A stretch of 64,000 bases of DNA from Rugalucina vietnamica (taxonomy: Eukaryota > Mollusca > Bivalvia > Lucinida > Lucinidae), in assembly GCA_964017185.1 (NCBI GenBank), contig OZ024877.1:3326006-3390005 (forward strand), in the 5' to 3' direction. Below the pieces are notes generated by a model, which had not been told where the DNA came from, searched no databases, and worked only from the letters and a program-made list of their open reading frames with translations. Below are positions 11,606-22,077 of this stretch, piece after piece; within the stretch, counting starts at the first letter, position 1; every line of letters begins with the position of its first letter. Both the position numbers and the translations under genes were made by a program.

Positions 11606-12512
11606 AGATTGTGGGTTCACGCAAAGCGTATATATATGATCTAGGATTTTGGAGTCATTATAAGAAAATGTATAGCGCACCCCTCATGTGCCATATACAT
11701 GTAAAAATGGTGTCACAGACATGCTATCATAATACACAAAAACACTATTTTAAAATTTTGTCGCCACCCGGCAAGAGGTTTTGTAACCCGGAATTGACCT
11801 GCAGAGATTGTAGTGGGTGTGGCTTAACTCCTGGCACAGGAATTAAAAGCCAATGAGAATACTTGTAATATTTAATAACGGCATTGAGGTGGAGTCATGG
11901 ATTAAGTACGCTAAGCACAGGAAGAAAAGCCTACATCCCACTTTTGTTATTGTAATATTTGAGCCGCCCCATGGGAAAACCAACAATCTGCATAGACAAA
12001 AACAAATGCGCAGATCAGCTTCGCGGTAACCGCGGTGCTGATCAGCGCCTTTGTTTTCGCTACTCGGATAGTACAATTCTTCCTATACTTAACTCCAAAA
12101 TTTCAAGCATTTGGCTATCTTCTGAGCTTGTACAGGTCGGTTTGTGTCAGACCTGTTCGGAAACCACATTGTTGGTTTTCCCACGAGACGGCTCATTTAA
12201 TCTGCTGATTAGAGCTGTCACAATTTCCATTGGTAACTCTTCTCCCTGAAATAATCTTCAATCAACCATTAGACACTTGGCACAAGTGGCCGAAGATTTC
12301 CATAGAAAGTAAAGTGGAGGTAGAACTTGAGGTTACAGGAAGTGCACTTCTTGTGCACATTCTTTGAGAGACAAGTGCACTTTAATAAGAGCGACATCTG
12401 AACATGATGTGCACATTGATTTGCACTCCATGTGCACCTCGGTCTAAAATTGCACTGTTTTAGAGAGACATCTGAATATATACCAACTATAATCTGCAAA
12501 CGATCTTGAACT

Positions 12513-12933
12513 TCATTGACTAGTTAGAGATTCACCACGAGGACCGAAGAACTAACTAAATGTTATGAACCACTGCAGAAGCTGAGGGTGAGGTTAGGTA
12601 CCTGTAAAACCGGTTTAAACCCGCCAGTAACTTTGTGTTACTGATTGTTCCAAGCCGATACTTCTGTGGTGGTTCTTTTTGTTTTATGTCTTGGTGTTTA
12701 AATTTTTTGTGCTGTTGACGCCTTATGTATGTTTTCATATTTTTAGTTAAGGTAAGGTAACTGAGTGGCCACCTATTGGGAAAATAGCTGCTCATTCGGC
12801 TTGCGGTGTGTTTCATGGTATAAGTACCTGTTTGTTAGTTTGGTTTTTTCCCACCTCGGTTTTTGGAGTGGGAATCTTTTTCTGATTGCGCCTTTTCCTG
12901 ATCTTTGCCTACTTGTACCTTTTTCTTGAGTTA
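12513..12933 (+). mobile_element. PLE 3' UTR piece
   Basis: Runs from GACTAGTTAGAGATTCACC to the intact tip GCCTACTTGTACCTTTTT. It lies in a gene 1 intron, in the same orientation as the gene. Confidence 0.9.
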
Positions 12934-13708
12934 AATCAACAATTATATTCAACTTTTCAGGTCACTTAATGACAGTAGTCGCTTAATTTCTTTTTTATCA
13001 AAAATATCTTTGCCTTTGGTAAGCGATTAATAAACAACCATCTGAGAATAATTTGGAATTATTTTCTTTTTTAAACATGAAATCGCTGCCATCAATAATA
13101 TCTCGAGTATTCAAGATTTTTTGACACATTCTCATGTATTCTAGATTTATGACAGGTCACAGATTCAAGGGTATTCTATCTATGACATGTGTGAATATTT
13201 GACACCTTAAAATTTTCTCAAAATACGAATTCGATATTTCTGATACGTAAAAACGTGTATATGTGATTTTCTTCTCAAATGTAATAATAATAATGGTAAA
13301 AGCAAAGTGTTTGTCACACACATGTATAAATTGATTATTTACCTATTCTTCAAAATTGACTAAATACAAACCAGTATAATAATCATCTGGTCTCTTCTCT
13401 TATATATTAAGACGTACATGTATATTAACACATGTAAAAGATGCACTTCGATCTAAGATGTGTCACAGAACTTCAAGTGCACTTCATTCTTAACGTGCAT
13501 CATAGCTCAGAAATCGCTCTGTTGTCGTGCACATCATGAGGACACGAAGTGCACAAGGATGTGAAGTTGTGTCTCCACTGTATGAGGAAAAAATGATTTA
13601 CATTTAATTAATTAACAGTATCTTAAAGGTGCAAAAACATATGGAGAGATATCTACCAAAAATAAGTGCAATTTTAGGATTTTACCATATTTGGAAATTC
13701 CTTTACAG

Positions 13709-13865
13709 CTGAAAAGGTACTATGGTCTGACGGATACAGCAATATCTATATGATTGGGTACGATGGTAGTAATGAAGCTACCTTTTCCTCTATACCCTCG
13801 GGAGGAGCAGCCATTGATATGAACATTGTTGGTGACTACATATATTATGTTGGTGGGACATCTGT
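13709..13865 (+). CDS. Gene 1 exon: YWTD-type propeller blades
   Basis: Acceptor CCTTTACAG, donor GTAAGT, 157 nt, entered in phase 1 and left in phase 2. The product includes AEKVLWSDGYSNIYMIGYDG, then a 'GGAAID' strand, then GDYIYYVGG. The repeated pattern 'hydrophobic-W-S/T-D ... I-Y ... D-G-S-N ... A-x-D ... I-Y-Y-V' is the LDL-receptor class B repeat. It joins the previous exon in frame across the split Ala codon. Together the two exons give about two blades of a normally six-bladed propeller, so upstream exons are expected. Confidence 0.8.
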
Positions 13866-13914
13866 GTAAGTATTTGTATGTATTCTTTTGTTTAGATTTG
13901 TTGTCGACTTTTGA

Positions 13915-14105
13915 GATGTTTGCACTTTTTATATACGTCTTCATATATTAGGTGTAGAGGTTCCTGAGCGTCCTCATATGGGGGAATAGCTGCTCACTCG
14001 GATAGACGTTTTTTTTCTCATTGTTTTAGTCAGTTCTGTACCTGGTGTTTGGGTAGTATTGTTGATTCCGACTGCACCAGGTAGTGATCATTTCTTATCT
14101 TTGAA
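13915..14105 (+). mobile_element. Very old PLE 3' piece
   Basis: Weak similarity only, in the right order: CGTCTTCATATATTAGG, then GGGGGAATAGCTGCTCACTCGG. The tip is not clear. Confidence 0.45.
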
Positions 14106-14293
14106 AAATTCCTTGTCTGTGTATAATGAAATGAGATTTGACTCATATCCTGTTTCCAAGACTTATTTTAAATGTGTGTATATATTGTACAAATTGTTAA
14201 TAATTTTGTTCTATTTTTCTGTTATGTTGCAGAGGACCATATGTTAGATAAGTAATTTCATTTGCTTAATATGTCATCCTCTTAAAATAAAAA

Positions 14294-15048
14294 GGTACAA
14301 GTAGGCAAAGATCAGGAAAAGGCGCAACCAGAAAAAGATTCCCACTCCAAAAACCGAGATGGGAAAAAACTAAATTAACAATCAAGTACTTATACCATGA
14401 AAACATATCGTAAGCTGAATGTGCAGCTATTTTCCCAATAGGTGGCCAATCAGTTACCTAAACTTAACTAAAAAAATGAAAACAAACATAAGGTGCCAAC
14501 AGCACAAAAATTGAAAAAAAAAAAAAACAAAAAACACCAAGACATAAAACGAACGAACCACCACAGAATGATCGCCTTGGAACGATCAGTAATATAAAAT
14601 TACTGGCGGGCTTTAATCGATTTTACATGGCCATAACCTCACCATAGGCTTCTGCAGTGGTTCATAACATTTAGTTAGTTCTTCGGTCCTCGTGGTGAAT
14701 CTCTAACTAGTCAATGAATCGTCAAGAACAAACAGATAAATCACGATAAACATCCTGATGAATCAAAAACGAGGACTCACAGTAAGCTGTCCGACGATGG
14801 AGATCGCTGGGCGCCGAATAACTTACTAACTCCGGAGCAAAAGAAAAACACCAGTTGGACCCCGGTGGGCCAAGCAAAAGACAAGAAGCTCCGGTCCCAA
14901 CCAACTAAAATGAATAGCTTTAAGTCGGGGCCATCATAGAGTCTGACGCCCGACCCACCGGCGTGCAATTAAAAAGGTACAAGTAGGCAACATAGTTATC
15001 AACCATGATTGGGTTAAAAACTAAGCATGCAGACTGTCGCATAACAAG
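14294..15048 (-). mobile_element. PLE 3' UTR plus end of RT
   Basis: Runs from the 3' tip through the whole 3' UTR into the C-terminal RT codons. Its RT end carries an odd junction at about 14973-14990: where sister copies read AAAGAAGGCAGCATAG, this one reads AAAAAGGTACAAGTAGGCAA then CATAG, so a solo PLE 3' tip of about 17 nt is embedded there. The element is followed at once by (ATT)n. Confidence 0.9.
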
Positions 15049-15049
15049 A

Positions 15050-15096
<47 letters not shown>
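15050..15096. repeat. (ATT)n microsatellite
   Basis: Near-perfect trinucleotide run at the 5'-truncated end of the PLE. Confidence 0.95.
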
Positions 15097-15097
<1 letters not shown>

Positions 15098-15446
15098 ATA
15101 CGTCACGATTTTATGACGTGTCAAATACACTGTAAAGTAACCGAAACGTTTACATCTGACGCTTGGCAGACTTTTTTTCTTGACAAAATATCTCTGCGGC
15201 ATTGCTTTTGCTAGAAATCTCCACTTCAGGCAAATGTGCAAGTATATCCGTCCAGTTCTCTCCGTTATTCCTTTAATTTAAAAAATGTATATTTGTTTTG
15301 TCATCTGTTGTATTGATGCCTTGTATGTGTTATTAATGGTAAATGATCGGGATCTAGTGTTATCACAACCAAAGTCCGATCTGAGGTCGAAACCGTCATG
15401 ACAACCAGTCACTGATACGAACGGAAAAATAATCTAATTCTGTAAA

Positions 15447-15693
15447 GGGGATTACCCAGTTACCTGAGCTTAACTGAATATATGAACACACACATTAAAG
15501 GAATACATAAAATCAGTTTTTGAGTAACTGAGTGGCCACCTATTGGGAAAATAGCTGCTCATTCGGCTTACGAAATGTTTTTTATGGTATCAGTACCTGA
15601 TTGTTAGTTTGTTTTTTTCCCACCTCGGTTTTTGGAGTGGGAATCTTTCTCTGATTGCGCCTTTTCCTGATCTTTGCCTACTTGTACCTTTTT
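15447..15693. mobile_element. Two small PLE pieces, inverted
   Basis: About 15447-15500 matches the 3' UTR in reverse (TTACCTGAGCTTAACTGAAT). About 15528-15693 matches it forward and ends with an intact 3' tip. The tip lies only about 68 bp before the acceptor of the next gene 1 exon. Confidence 0.75.
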
Positions 15694-15760
15694 GTTTCGC
15701 TTGTGCATTTGTTGTGGCTCTGATTCGCAATGTGATGTCAAATTCAATTTTTGATTGCAG

Positions 15761-15879
15761 AAAAATCACGAAATTGCACAGACTCGATGCATCTAATGTC
15801 ACAGAATTTGAACCAACAAACGGACTTCAATACATGTATTTCATGGACGTACCGACGGTATTTGGGTCGGCCATAACGA
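15761..15879 (+). CDS. Gene 1 exon: linker/end of propeller
   Basis: Acceptor TTTTTGATTGCAG, donor GTAGGT, 119 nt, phase 2 to phase 1. The product begins VKITKLHRLDASNVTEFEP and ends VPTVFGSAIT. The 'K-L-x-R-L-D-A-S-N-V' stretch resembles another blade's 'I-x-R-x-D-x-x-N' strand, so this may close the propeller or link it to the CCP modules. One N-glycosylation site (N-V-T) is visible. The frame joins both neighbours without a stop. The function of this exon alone cannot be named. Confidence 0.7.
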
Positions 15880-17102
15880 GTAGGTTTCTACTCTTTATTT
15901 TTACCCGCAATTCATAGTCGATGAAGAAGAAAGTTTTCTGGATCACTCGTGAATATAGATATAGAAATTGTGGTTCTTAGGTTTATAAGTTACATCTCCA
16001 TACATAGACGAAATATTTTTATCGGTATTCCGTTAAACCTCTCCATACCGACGGAAATGGGATATGTATATTTAGCTCTTGGTCGAAAATGAAAATTCAG
16101 CAAAATTGTGGTATTTTTAGTTATGTTAGATCTGTTCTAGCATATGTGCCATAAATTATAAATATTCTATTTGTTAAACTTCGCAGAGTCATAAAATAAA
16201 TAATGTTTTTTTTTTTCTCTGGAAAATTTTAAAAAAAGTCTATAAATAGATCAGTGGATACTTCTGTAGAATTAGCGACTCAAAGTCGAAAATCGTTTGT
16301 TTTTCTACATAAATTTAAACGTTTTAGGCAATTTTATGTGTCAAATGGAAGGTACAAATACATGACAAAAATAATATGAAACATAGCTGCAAGTCACTTA
16401 CAAAATCTGCAACCAGTTCGACATTAGTTTAAATGCAACCAATGCTAAGCTTGGGAAGTGGAACGAGGTACAGAGGTGGAGCGTAGTGACAGTTAGCCAG
16501 CTGATCTACTCCATACAATGGCGGCAAGAGTTTCTTCCATAAGACCTGAGTTTGATTGTTTCTTCTCAGGATTTATTCGTAATCACAAAAATTGGTAAAA
16601 TTTGGAAAGGAAAACTAGTAAATGCATTGCCACCTTAATACGGATCCGTATTTCATGCGACCAGTTCTCGAACAAACGCAAATTTTTATTTTAATCTAAA
16701 AAAATCATAAATTGATCTTTCAACTAGTTTGGAATTTAAAGTTGAGATTATCCCTTTTAAAATAGCAGTCATTTGGCAAATCGTTACATCCTTTGGATCG
16801 TGTTAAAATTTGTAATTATAATAATTGAGCCCCGATAGCTCAAGAGGTAGAGCGTCCGCTTCGGGATCGAGGGGTCGCAGATTCGATCCTCGGCCGCGCC
16901 ATACCAAAGGCGTAAAAATGGTACTGGTAGCTCCCTTGCTGACGCTCACAATAAAAGGGTAGTTCCAGGAAGTTACAAGAAGGCAGGTAAGTATCTCAAA
17001 ATAGCTCATGAGCTAATGTTGTCTGTTAAAAACGCGACGTTAAATAAAGCTTCTTTATCTTTATCTCTTTATCTTTATCTTATAGTGTCTTTATCCATAT
17101 AG
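15880..17102 (+). other. Intron of gene 1
   Basis: 15880-16827 is AT-rich with nothing recognised. The 3' part is a tRNA-derived SINE listed separately, whose tail abuts the next splice acceptor. Confidence 0.6.
16828..17088 (+). mobile_element. tRNA-derived SINE with (TTTATC)n tail
   Basis: The head is a tRNA-like sequence with an A box (TAGCTCAAGAGGTAGAGCG) and a B box (GATTCGATCCT). A body follows, then GACGTTAAATAAAGCTTC and a TTTATC-type tail. The head resembles a tRNA but has an unrelated body fused to it, as in SINEs. The tail supplies much of the pyrimidine-rich tract before the acceptor at 17101-17102. Confidence 0.85.
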
Positions 17103-17282
17103 GTTGCAGTGTAGCGGACCTCGGCAACACCACACTGCCAGAAAATTGCACACAACTAGGCGGATTGTGCAATATGTTCGATATTCAGTGTGGTTATGGA
17201 TTTAAGAAGAACTCAACCATTGTCTACTTAATATGTTCTTCATCTGGGTTATGGAATGTTCAACTACCAACGTTGTGTCATG
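17103..17282 (+). CDS. Gene 1 exon: six-Cys CCP module 1
   Basis: Acceptor TTTATCCATATAG, donor GTTAGT, 180 nt, phase 1-1, so one exon is one module. Cysteines occur in the order CSV, ENC, GLC, IQC, LIC, TLC, with C-G-Y-G-F after the fourth and a G-x-W before the last. This is the sushi/CCP pattern (C...C-x-x-G-Y...C...G-x-W...C) plus two extra cysteines, as also known in selectin CCPs. At least three N-x-S/T sites are visible. CCP modules mediate extracellular protein binding. Confidence 0.85.
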
Positions 17283-17637
17283 GTTAGTTTTACCTTCCTA
17301 ACTTTAAATAGCTCACCGAAATCACCTTTTGATCATGCTCATTGATCTCCAAGCATCAGTGTGGATTGCTACATTTTTACATTCCTGTTTAAAGCCCTTA
17401 GGTTAAATAATTTTGGTTGGGTTTTCGGGCTAGAAGTAATAAATCTGTCAACGTAACACTTTATACTTCATACATATACGATAAACCGCCATTCTTACTT
17501 TCAAGAAGTGGATATAATAAAAACACAAAGTTTAACGCTAAGGAACAACCAATAATTGACACAATCCGAATTAAACATTGCTTCGTTGTTATCTACAAAC
17601 TGGGCATATATAAATAAATGGCCAATATTAATAAATG

Positions 17638-17853
17638 TTGAGGCTTAACGTCCCAGTCAACCCCTGAGGCTTAACGTTCTAGTCAAATGCTTTCAGTCAT
17701 GTCGCGACGGAGCCAACGCTTCCTTGGTTTACCAGTACTGTAGGGAGTCAATGTGTCTTGCTCAAGGACACAACATGGTGTCGTTTGTAGGGATCGAACA
17801 CAGGACCTCTCGTCTCGGAGTCCGACGCTCTACCACTACGCCACCGCGCTGCA
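17638..17853 (-). mobile_element. tRNA-derived SINE
   Basis: Reverse-oriented. Its head reads GGTGGCGTAGTGGTAGAGCG on the - strand with B box TGTTCGATCCC. The body contains the 'GTGTCCTTGAGCAAGACA' and 'ACGTTAAGCC' phrases shared with 45211-45420. The 3' phrase is present twice. Confidence 0.85.
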
Positions 17854-17890
17854 TATATTCATAAATGAAATATTCTTTAGCTTTTATATA

Positions 17891-17997
17891 AAAAGGTACA
17901 AGTAGGCAAAGATCAGGAAACGGCGCAATCAGAAAAAGATTCCCACTCCAAAAACCGAGGTGGGAAAAAACCAAACTAACAATCAGGTACTGGTACT
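17891..17997 (-). mobile_element. PLE 3' tip piece
   Basis: About 105 bp of PLE 3' end in reverse, ending just upstream of the next gene 1 exon. Confidence 0.9.
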
Positions 17998-18074
17998 TGA
18001 TACGGTTGTAATCAAAATATAGCTCAATGCAGTTTCATCATTATCTGATTAATGCCATTATGTTGTGTTTTCAG

Positions 18075-18251
18075 AAATCATATGTAGCAGTGACAGCATA
18101 GACAATGCAACTGACACGTGTACTGCCAAGGTAGGAGAGACATGTGACACCCTTACGTGTAACTATGGTTACCATAGAAACCCGGATGTTGGTTCTCTGA
18201 ATTGTACTGAATCAGGCGATTGGAACTACAACCATTCAAGTATTTGCTTAG
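18075..18251 (+). CDS. Gene 1 exon: six-Cys CCP module 2
   Basis: Acceptor TTGTGTTTTCAG, donor GTTGGT, 177 nt, phase 1-1. It opens EIICSSDSIDNATDTC. Cysteines follow the same six-Cys spacing as module 1, with CNYGYHRN and SGDW before the last Cys. N-A-T, N-C-T and N-H-S are N-glycosylation sites. Being symmetrical, the exon could be skipped without changing frame. Confidence 0.87.
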
Positions 18252-18532
18252 GTTGGTTATTTGTAATACGTATATTTTCACTCAGGTTACTGTATCTTAG
18301 GCATGTATTAACAAGTGTTCGAGCATCGTATGTGTCCATGCTGTTTAAGTTTCTGCTGTATTCTCAGTGATATTGTATTTCCAAAAACCATAAGTTTTGC
18401 TAGAAGTGAATGACACTTAAATAGACGGTGTACTTATTAACGACCCCACAAAAATGAGCAAGTAGGCATTCACCAGGAAATATTTACATTTTTCTAAAAC
18501 CTCCTTAGATGAACCATTAGATGTTCATCTGT

Positions 18533-18793
18533 GTTCATACTTCCATGAACAACATTGTGTCACGCGACGCGACGTAATCCAAACTTGACGTCAAAAACAT
18601 GAATCTCGCCAATCTGATTGGACGTTGTAAACGTCGACGCCGTTCCGCTGTTTGAACACACACTGTGTGTAGATTCTCTGTTTGCTGGTAAATGTGACCG
18701 CATTGGTGATTTTTCAACAAGCGATAGAGAGAAATGAATGTAAATATAAGCAATGAGTTTAATTTTTCTGTTGTTCATGGAGCTATGAACAGC
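18533..18793. repeat. Imperfect inverted repeat
   Basis: Near 18533-18558 the word CCATGAACAAC occurs and near 18767-18793 its reverse complement GTTGTTCATGG, with extended weaker pairing. Probably the ends of a small MITE. No coding content. Confidence 0.5.
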
Positions 18794-18904
18794 AGTGGGT
18801 CGCTAGCAAAGCTTACATGAACTCCTTTGGGGTTCATTCACTTTGCACGCGACCCACTGCGGTCACTCATTTACACAAATCCAACCAACAATATTTAAAA
18901 AAAA

Positions 18905-19580
18905 AAAAAAAATGCAAAGAGGACAAAAATTCAACACCAACACATTAAACAATAAGAACCATAACAGAAGCATCGCATTGGAACGATCAGTAGTATAAAA
19001 TTGCTGGCGGGCTTATATATAAGTTATCTCCGCCAATCTCTGCAGTGGTTCACAACATTGAGTTTGTTGTTCGGTCCTCTTGGTGAATCTCTAACTAGTC
19101 AATGAATCATCAAGGTAAAATAAATAAACCATGATACCACCATGATGAATCAAACATAAGGACCCACAGATTCAGTGAGCTACCGGACGATGGAGATCCC
19201 TGGGCGCCAATTAACTTTCTGGGGGAAAAGAAAAACAGCAGTTGAACCCGACGATCCAAGCAATACACAAGAAGCTCCGGCCCCAACCAACTCAAGGAAT
19301 AGCTTTAAGTAGGGTCATCATAGGAATGTACAAGTAGGCAATTATCAGAAAAATGCGCAGTCAGAAATTCGCACACCAAATACCGAGATGGGAAAAAACT
19401 AAAACTACAATTAGGTACTTATACCTAGAAAACATGACATAAGCCGAGTGAGCAGCTATTTCCCAAAAGGCGGCCACTGAGTTACCAGAGATTAACTAAA
19501 ACAATGTAAACGTAAGGTTCAAACAGCACAAAATTCAGAGTCTGGCGCCAGACCCACAAAAGAATCGGACGCCCGACCAA
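18905..19580 (-). mobile_element. PLE 3' region with a nested PLE piece
   Basis: The outer piece (18905-19320, lacking its own tip) covers the 3' UTR to the end of RT. A second co-oriented 3' piece (about 19321-19543) interrupts it at the RT terminus. Outer sequence resumes at GAGTCTGGCGCC. Both are moderately diverged. Confidence 0.85.
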
Positions 19581-19639
19581 CAAAGCTACAAATATTAATA
19601 TAACCGTTATGCAAACTAGTAGATATTTAAGAAGGCATT

Positions 19640-19793
19640 GGTTGGTTTATTAGGGTTTAACGTCCTACCAACAGCTAAGGTCATATGGAGACGGGACTTC
19701 GGTTTATAGTCCCATCCAACGTATTGGAGAAGCCCGGGATCGAAACTGCGACCACTGGTTTACAAGGCAAATAACATAACCACTGCACCACCG
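19640..19793 (-). mobile_element. tRNA-derived SINE
   Basis: On the - strand the head reads GGCGGTGGTGCAGTGGTTAT with B box GTTTCGATCCC. The other end carries a GGTAGGACGTTAAACCC phrase typical of these SINEs. Confidence 0.75.
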
Positions 19794-20098
19794 CCAGTAA
19801 CTTTGTGTTACTGATCGTTCCAAGTCGATACTTCTGTAGTGGTTCTTTTTGTTTTATGTCTTGGTGTTTAAAATTTTTTGTGCTGTTGGCGCCTTATGTA
19901 TGTTTTCATATTTTTAGTTAAGTTAAGGTAACTGAGTGGCCACCTATTGGGAAAATAGCTGCTCATTCGGCTTACGATATGTTTCATGGTATAAGTACCT
20001 GATTGTTAGTTTGGTTTTTTCCCACCTCGGTTTTTGGAGTGGGAATCTTTTTCTGATTGCGCCTTTTCCTGATCTTTGCCTGCTTGTACCTTTTTTTC
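19793..20098 (+). mobile_element. PLE 3' UTR piece
   Basis: Begins at CGCCAGTAACTTTGTGTTAC and ends with the tip GCCTGCTTGTACCTTTTTTT. It faces the next piece tail to tail. Confidence 0.92.
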
Positions 20099-20156
20099 TT
20101 TAAAACTCGTGAGCATAGCCATAGAGTTGTATGTATGGCAAATGACAGGTCTATAT

Positions 20157-20425
20157 AAAGGTACAAGTAGACCACGATCAGGAAAAGGCGCAATCATAAA
20201 AATATTCCCACTCCAAAAGCCGAGGTGGAAAAAATCACTAAATAAAAAGTCAGGTACTTATACCATGAAAACATATCGTAAGCCGAATGAGCAGCTTCTT
20301 TCCAAATAGGTGGCCACTCAGTTACCTTAACTTAACTAAAATATGAAAACACACATTTGGCGCCAACAGCACAAAAATTTAAACAACAAGACATAAACAA
20401 AATAAGAACCAACACAGAAGTAAAG
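20157..20425 (-). mobile_element. PLE 3' UTR piece, tail-to-tail partner
   Basis: About 265 bp of the same 3' UTR in the opposite orientation, 59 bp after the previous piece. The pair forms an intronic inverted repeat. Confidence 0.92.
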
Positions 20426-20576
20426 CTGTTTTTGTTGATTTTGTTGATAATCTGACTCGATAATTAAGTGTATCTACTACCAATGGTGCAATTAATTTGA
20501 CGTTGTCTTGATATTCCATTTTTTTGTTATTTACACAAATCACATTTGTCATAGTGTTTTTGTTAATTCCATATAG

Positions 20577-20756
20577 AGACAGTTTGTGACAGACAGATCC
20601 CGAACGGCAACCTGAGCGATGCATGTGGTATACAAGTCGGTGACTCCTGTGATACGTTTACCTGTGATTATGGTTACAATAAAACAGACGGCGTAGGGTC
20701 ATTCAATTGTTCGGAAGACGGAATCTGGGACTACAATATGTCTGTGTTATGTTTTG
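20577..20756 (+). CDS. Gene 1 exon: six-Cys CCP module 3
   Basis: Acceptor AATTCCATATAG, donor GTAGGT, 180 nt, phase 1-1. It opens ETVCDRQIPNGNLSDACG; the 'I-P-N-G-N-L' stretch is the classical CCP start. It continues GDSCDTFTCDYGYNKTDG, with DGIWDYN and a final LCFG. N-L-S, N-K-T, N-C-S and N-M-S sites suggest heavy glycosylation. Confidence 0.9.
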
Positions 20757-20916
20757 GTAGGTTCTTTTGTCCTTATGAGGGAGAGGTTATAATCGTAAGT
20801 AAACGATGACATTAGGTTTTATTGCAAAATGTAAGTTTAGAATAGTGGATAATTAGGTTCTCAGGACCTAGGATTGAGTCTATTTACAACAGGAGCCGAT
20901 AATAGTTCATTTCAAG

Positions 20917-21374
20917 CGATGCTGTGTCCTACTACGATCGCATACGGGAATCTCTCAGACAGTTGTGGAAAGGTACACGTAGACAAAGATCAGGAAAAGG
21001 CGCAATCAGAAAAAGATTCCCACTCCAAAACCCGAGGTGGGAAAAATCATGAAAACATGTTGTAAGCCGAATGAGCAGCTATTTTCCAAATAGGTGGACA
21101 CTCAGTTACCTTAACTTAACTAAAAATATGAAAACACACATAAGGCGCCAACAGCACAAAAAGTTTTAACACCAAGACATAAAACAAAAAGAACCACCAC
21201 AGAAGTATCGCCTTGGAACGATCAGTAACACAAAGTTACTGCTGGTGGAGCACGCTGGTGATTCTTGTAGCAATTTCACGTTTGATGTCGGTTATGACAA
21301 AAGAACTGGATTCAAGCTGTTTAACTGCACTAACGCCGGGAAATGGGGCGTTAATCTGACCACATTGTGCATTT
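20917..21374 (+). pseudogene. Gene 1 exon: CCP module 4, split by a PLE
   Basis: Acceptor TTCATTTCAAG in phase 1, then AMLCPTTIAYGNLSDSCG, matching the start of module 3. PLE sequence begins at about 20968. Module sequence resumes at about 21248 as EHAGDSCSNFTFDVGYDK and ends GKWGVNLTTLC before a weak donor (GTACTT). Reading through the insertion hits a stop at 21063. The resumed part also has Phe where other modules have the fourth Cys (F-T-C becomes F-T-F), a second sign of decay. The exon is phase 1-1, so skipping it would keep the stalk and membrane exons in frame. An alternative acceptor (ACAACAG at 20892) is in the same frame. Confidence 0.85.
20968..21247 (-). mobile_element. PLE 3' UTR piece inside a coding exon
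   Basis: About 280 bp of PLE 3' end in reverse, from AAGGTACACGTAGAC to CACAAAGTTACTG. The flanks TTGTGGA and GGTGGAG may reflect a short target duplication, but the 5' junction has a few bases not explained by either the element or the exon. Confidence 0.93.
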
Positions 21375-21743
21375 GTACTTGCAATTAGACGCCTTAAGGC
21401 TTATCCTTGTCGAATAAAAAATGTATGTTCGCGCCCCTGTTGAACGGCAAAGCTAACTTGTCACTTTCAAGCTGATTTCTTTTAAACATAACAGACAGAT
21501 ATACATATAACTTCATTTCATTTTAAGCAATATTTGGTATATGTATCATTTTAAGTTACATGTACCCTTTCCATCACCCAACAGACGTTTAGTTATTCAA
21601 AGCTTGATTGCAGCGCGGATGCCAAGAAGATGTGCATCAAATAGCCAGATCACATGATCAATCATGCTAGTACGCTAATTCATTGCAATGTCTGGGTACA
21701 GCTGTATGATTATATATACGATTTATAGATTGTTTTAATTCAG

Positions 21744-22077
21744 TACCTAAGACGGTTTCTGCAACTACCACTAGCGTCATAACACATGCCAAGGCAACAA
21801 AGCCAGTGGACCCTACTACTTTGAAAGATACTGGTTTCGCAAGTGGGCCGACCTCTAGCATGACAGAAGATATATCGACATCTACGACTTCAACTGTTAC
21901 AACAGTCCCAGTCAGCCAATCCACAACACAACAATGCGGGTCAGTCAGAGGATCACTCCTTGATGAACCTGTCTTCTTGGTCTCGGCGGGCATGATAGCT
22001 GGGGCGATACTATCGTTATCAGGCGCAGTGTTGACAGCAATAATCAAGCGCTGTATCACCAGAAACAATTTTGAAAG
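21744..22077 (+). CDS. Gene 1 exon: Ser/Thr stalk and TM helix
   Basis: Acceptor TTTTAATTCAG, donor GTAATG, 334 nt, phase 1 to phase 2. The first about 65 residues are rich in Thr, Ser, Val and Pro (for example DISTSTTSTVTTVPVSQST), typical of an O-glycosylated, mucin-like stalk. A hydrophobic run follows (VFLVSAGMIAGAILSLSGAV, extending to LTAII), then the basic stop-transfer K-R-C-I-T-R. The N-terminus is therefore extracellular and the C-terminus cytoplasmic. It joins CCP module 3 or module 4 in frame. Confidence 0.88.

Larger units (their letters stand above)
11043..13708 (+). other. Intron of gene 1
   Basis: Holds three repeat pieces listed separately. It also has two clusters of GTGCAC-containing sequence (about 12335-12440 and 13438-13565) on either side of the PLE at 12513-12933, probably parts of one older repeat. 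11606-12300 and 12940-13430 show nothing recognised. Confidence 0.6.
18252..20576 (+). other. Intron of gene 1, filled with repeats
   Basis: Contains an inverted-repeat patch, a nested PLE pair, a SINE, and a + and - PLE pair (19793-20098 and 20157-20425) that would form a long hairpin in the transcript. These are listed separately. Confidence 0.65.

Noticed and set aside
16828..16905. Functional tRNA gene
   Set aside because: Fused to a SINE body and tail, and the family is repeated. Read as a SINE head.
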